Assembly: GCA_947629825.1 (NCBI GenBank)
Contig: CANRFF010000004.1
Location: 99,781-163,780, forward strand
Direction: 5' to 3'
From: an uncultured Anaeroplasmataceae bacterium
GTDB lineage: Bacteria; Bacillota_I; Bacilli_A; Acholeplasmatales; Anaeroplasmataceae
Length of the DNA: 64,000 nt
In this document: in pieces, positions 62,716 through 64,000 of the stretch
How the letters are laid out: the number at the start of each line of letters is the position of its first letter
Position numbering within the stretch: position 1 is the stretch's first letter
Position numbers and translations under genes: made by a program
The notes under the pieces: model-generated
Database searches by the model: none
Told to the model about the DNA's origin: nothing
What the model saw: the letters and a program-made list of their open reading frames with translations, nothing else

Positions 62716-63891
62716 ATGGGGAAAATTTTAATCAAAAACGGAAACGTCATTCTGGAAAATGACATTGTGAAAGCGGATTTGCTCATCGAAGACGGACGAA
62801 TCGCCAAGATCGGAACAATAGAAGATTCTTGTCCGACAATTGATGCGACCGGCCTGCATGTCAGTCCCGGATTTATCGACATTCATACACATGGCGGCGG
62901 AGGACACGATTATATGGAAGGAACTTTGGAAGCGTTCGTGCAGGCAACGACATTGCATATGCAACACGGAGCGACTTCGATTGTCCCGACAACCGTGGCG
63001 AGCGATACCGATTATACGATTGAATTTCTGAAGAATTTCGAAAAAATCAAAAAATCTTCGCAAATTCCGGTTCGGTTACTCGGCGTCCATCTGGAAGGCC
63101 CGTATCTTTCGCTGAAACAAAAAGGAGCCATTCCCGCTCAACATATCAAAAATCCAGACAAAGAAGAATATATGAAAATTTTAAATAGTTCTTCGTCGAT
63201 TATTCGATGGACAATCGCTCCGGAATTGGAAGGAGCCGAAGAACTCGGGGATGAATTGTATCGAAGAGGAATCAATGCCTCCATCGGTCATTCCAGCGCC
63301 GAAGATTTTCATGTTCATCGGGCGGTTTTGCATGGGTTCCGTTCGGTTACGCATATGTATTCGATGACCTCCTCGATTGTCAGAATCAACTGTTATCGGC
63401 ACCCCGGAATCAATGAAGCGGCCTATCTGGAAGATGAACTTTATTTAGAAGCGATTGCCGACGGACATCACTTGCCCCAGACGCTGTTGAAACTGATGAT
63501 TCGGAACAAAACGCCGGAAAAAATCATCTTGGTAACGGACTCTATGAGTGCGGCGGGATTTTCGGACGGATTGTATTATTTGGGAAATCCGGCCGATCAA
63601 CAACAAGTGTTAATTAAAAACGGCGTCGGCTTTATGCCGGATATGTCCAGTTTTGCGGGAAGTGTTGCTTGTTGCGATCAACTCGTCAAAACGATGTTGA
63701 AATTGGAATTGCCGTTATATGAAATTATTAAAATGATCAGTTTGAATCCTGCGAAATTATTACATCTCGATCGGGAACTCGGATCGATTGCCGTCGGGAA
63801 AAAAGCGGATATCGTTTTATTTGATCCGTCTGTTTCCGTTTCCATGGTAATGGTAGATGGCGTCGTCAGATATTCCAAGGAAAAACAATAA
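62716..63891 (+). CDS. nagA: N-acetylglucosamine-6-phosphate deacetylase
   Basis: A 391-aa amidohydrolase that removes acetate from GlcNAc-6-P to give the NagB substrate. Metal and catalytic motifs: PGFIDIHTHG (H57, H59), HLEGPYLS (E127), SIGHSSAE and VTHMYSM histidines, and VTDSMSAAG with the catalytic Asp. It ends ADIVLFDPSVSVSMVMVDGVV as in the family. GAGGAG lies before the ATG at 62716. Last gene of the operon; with nagB it shows that the glycan contains an N-acetylated amino sugar. Confidence 0.93.
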   Translation: MGKILIKNGNVILENDIVKADLLIEDGRIAKIGTIEDSCPTIDATGLHVSPGFIDIHTHGGGGHDYMEGTLEAFVQATTLHMQHGATSIVPTTVASDTDYTIEFLKNFEKIKKSSQIPVRLLGVHLEGPYLSLKQKGAIPAQHIKNPDKEEYMKILNSSSSIIRWTIAPELEGAEELGDELYRRGINASIGHSSAEDFHVHRAVLHGFRSVTHMYSMTSSIVRINCYRHPGINEAAYLEDELYLEAIADGHHLPQTLLKLMIRNKTPEKIILVTDSMSAAGFSDGLYYLGNPADQQQVLIKNGVGFMPDMSSFAGSVACCDQLVKTMLKLELPLYEIIKMISLNPAKLLHLDRELGSIAVGKKADIVLFDPSVSVSMVMVDGVVRYSKEKQ

Positions 63892-63928
63892 AAAAGAAAA
63901 AAGGCTTTGAATGTCCATAAAGGTGATA

Positions 63929-64000
63929 TGATACCTCTAAAGTAGACAAATAAAATAATTAAAAGGAAACAATCCCCTAGGGGATTCGGACCTTGAGATT
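63929..64000 (+). mobile_element. Possible left end of an IS3-family insertion sequence (partial)
   Basis: TGATACCTCTAAAGTAGACA (63929-63948) has the layout of IS3/IS150-group left inverted repeats, which begin TGA, contain CC, and end AAAGT-GACA or AGACA. A perfect 16-bp palindrome, AATCCCCTAGGGGATT, follows at 63971-63986. No transposase codons are visible before the window ends, so this is tentative. No clear terminator for nagA is seen between 63892 and here. Confidence 0.35.

Overview
This is the replication-origin neighbourhood of an AT-rich Bacillota chromosome, probably a gut-type member of class Bacilli near Erysipelotrichales or the free-living relatives of Mollicutes. The evidence is the order rpmH-rnpA-yidC-jag facing away from dnaA-dnaN-S4-recF-gyrB-gyrA, a cluster of TTATCCACA boxes beside dnaA, a T-box in front of asnS, many Gram-positive lipoproteins, and the endospore germination pair cwlJ-gerQ. 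Almost all genes left of oriC lie on the minus strand and all genes right of it on the plus strand, so transcription follows the forks. The exceptions are one AAA ATPase gene, cwlJ and gerQ. The exact taxon cannot be fixed from this window.

Layout. (1) 1-12.4 kb is a very AT-rich accessory region. It holds a BREX type 4-like operon (PAPS-reductase/ferredoxin protein, DUF4007 protein, BrxC-like ATPase, cysteine desulfurase, and a PLD-nuclease/helicase running off the left edge), a decayed lipoprotein gene, a complete type III toxin-antitoxin system (toxI repeats plus toxN), a broken RepA_N replication gene, and an AAA/DUF4143 ATPase gene beside tRNA-Gln. A fragment of that tRNA is repeated at 10.7 kb. 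(2) 12.4-14.7 kb holds nrnA and an exported MBL-fold hydrolase. (3) 14.8-27.9 kb holds two paralogous ABC importer sets sharing one ATPase, interleaved with a staphylococcal-nuclease lipoprotein and two lipoproteins with OB-like repeats. I read this as a nucleic-acid scavenging locus. (4) 28.2-32.5 kb holds asnS with its T-box, a second DUF4143 ATPase cassette between 40-bp direct repeats, and cwlJ-gerQ. (5) 32.7-43.7 kb is the oriC core. (6) 43.9-63.9 kb is an IclR-associated polysaccharide locus: surface lipoproteins, an LplA/B/C-type ABC importer with its own ATPase, five small membrane proteins, two alginate-lyase-superfamily proteins, two beta-helix lipoproteins, NagB, NagA and an aldo/keto reductase. 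The last bases may be the left end of an IS3-family element.

How the parts work together. The BREX-like operon has the parts needed to mobilise sulfur from cysteine and place it on DNA. ToxIN is an abortive-infection module. The 14.8-27.9 kb locus would cut nucleic acids outside the cell and import the products, with nrnA nearby to finish short oligonucleotides. The 44-64 kb locus would cut a uronic-acid/N-acetylhexosamine polymer at the surface, import oligomers, cleave them inside the cell, and send the amino sugar to glycolysis through NagA and NagB. It appears to be controlled through three GAACGSCGTTC-type operators.
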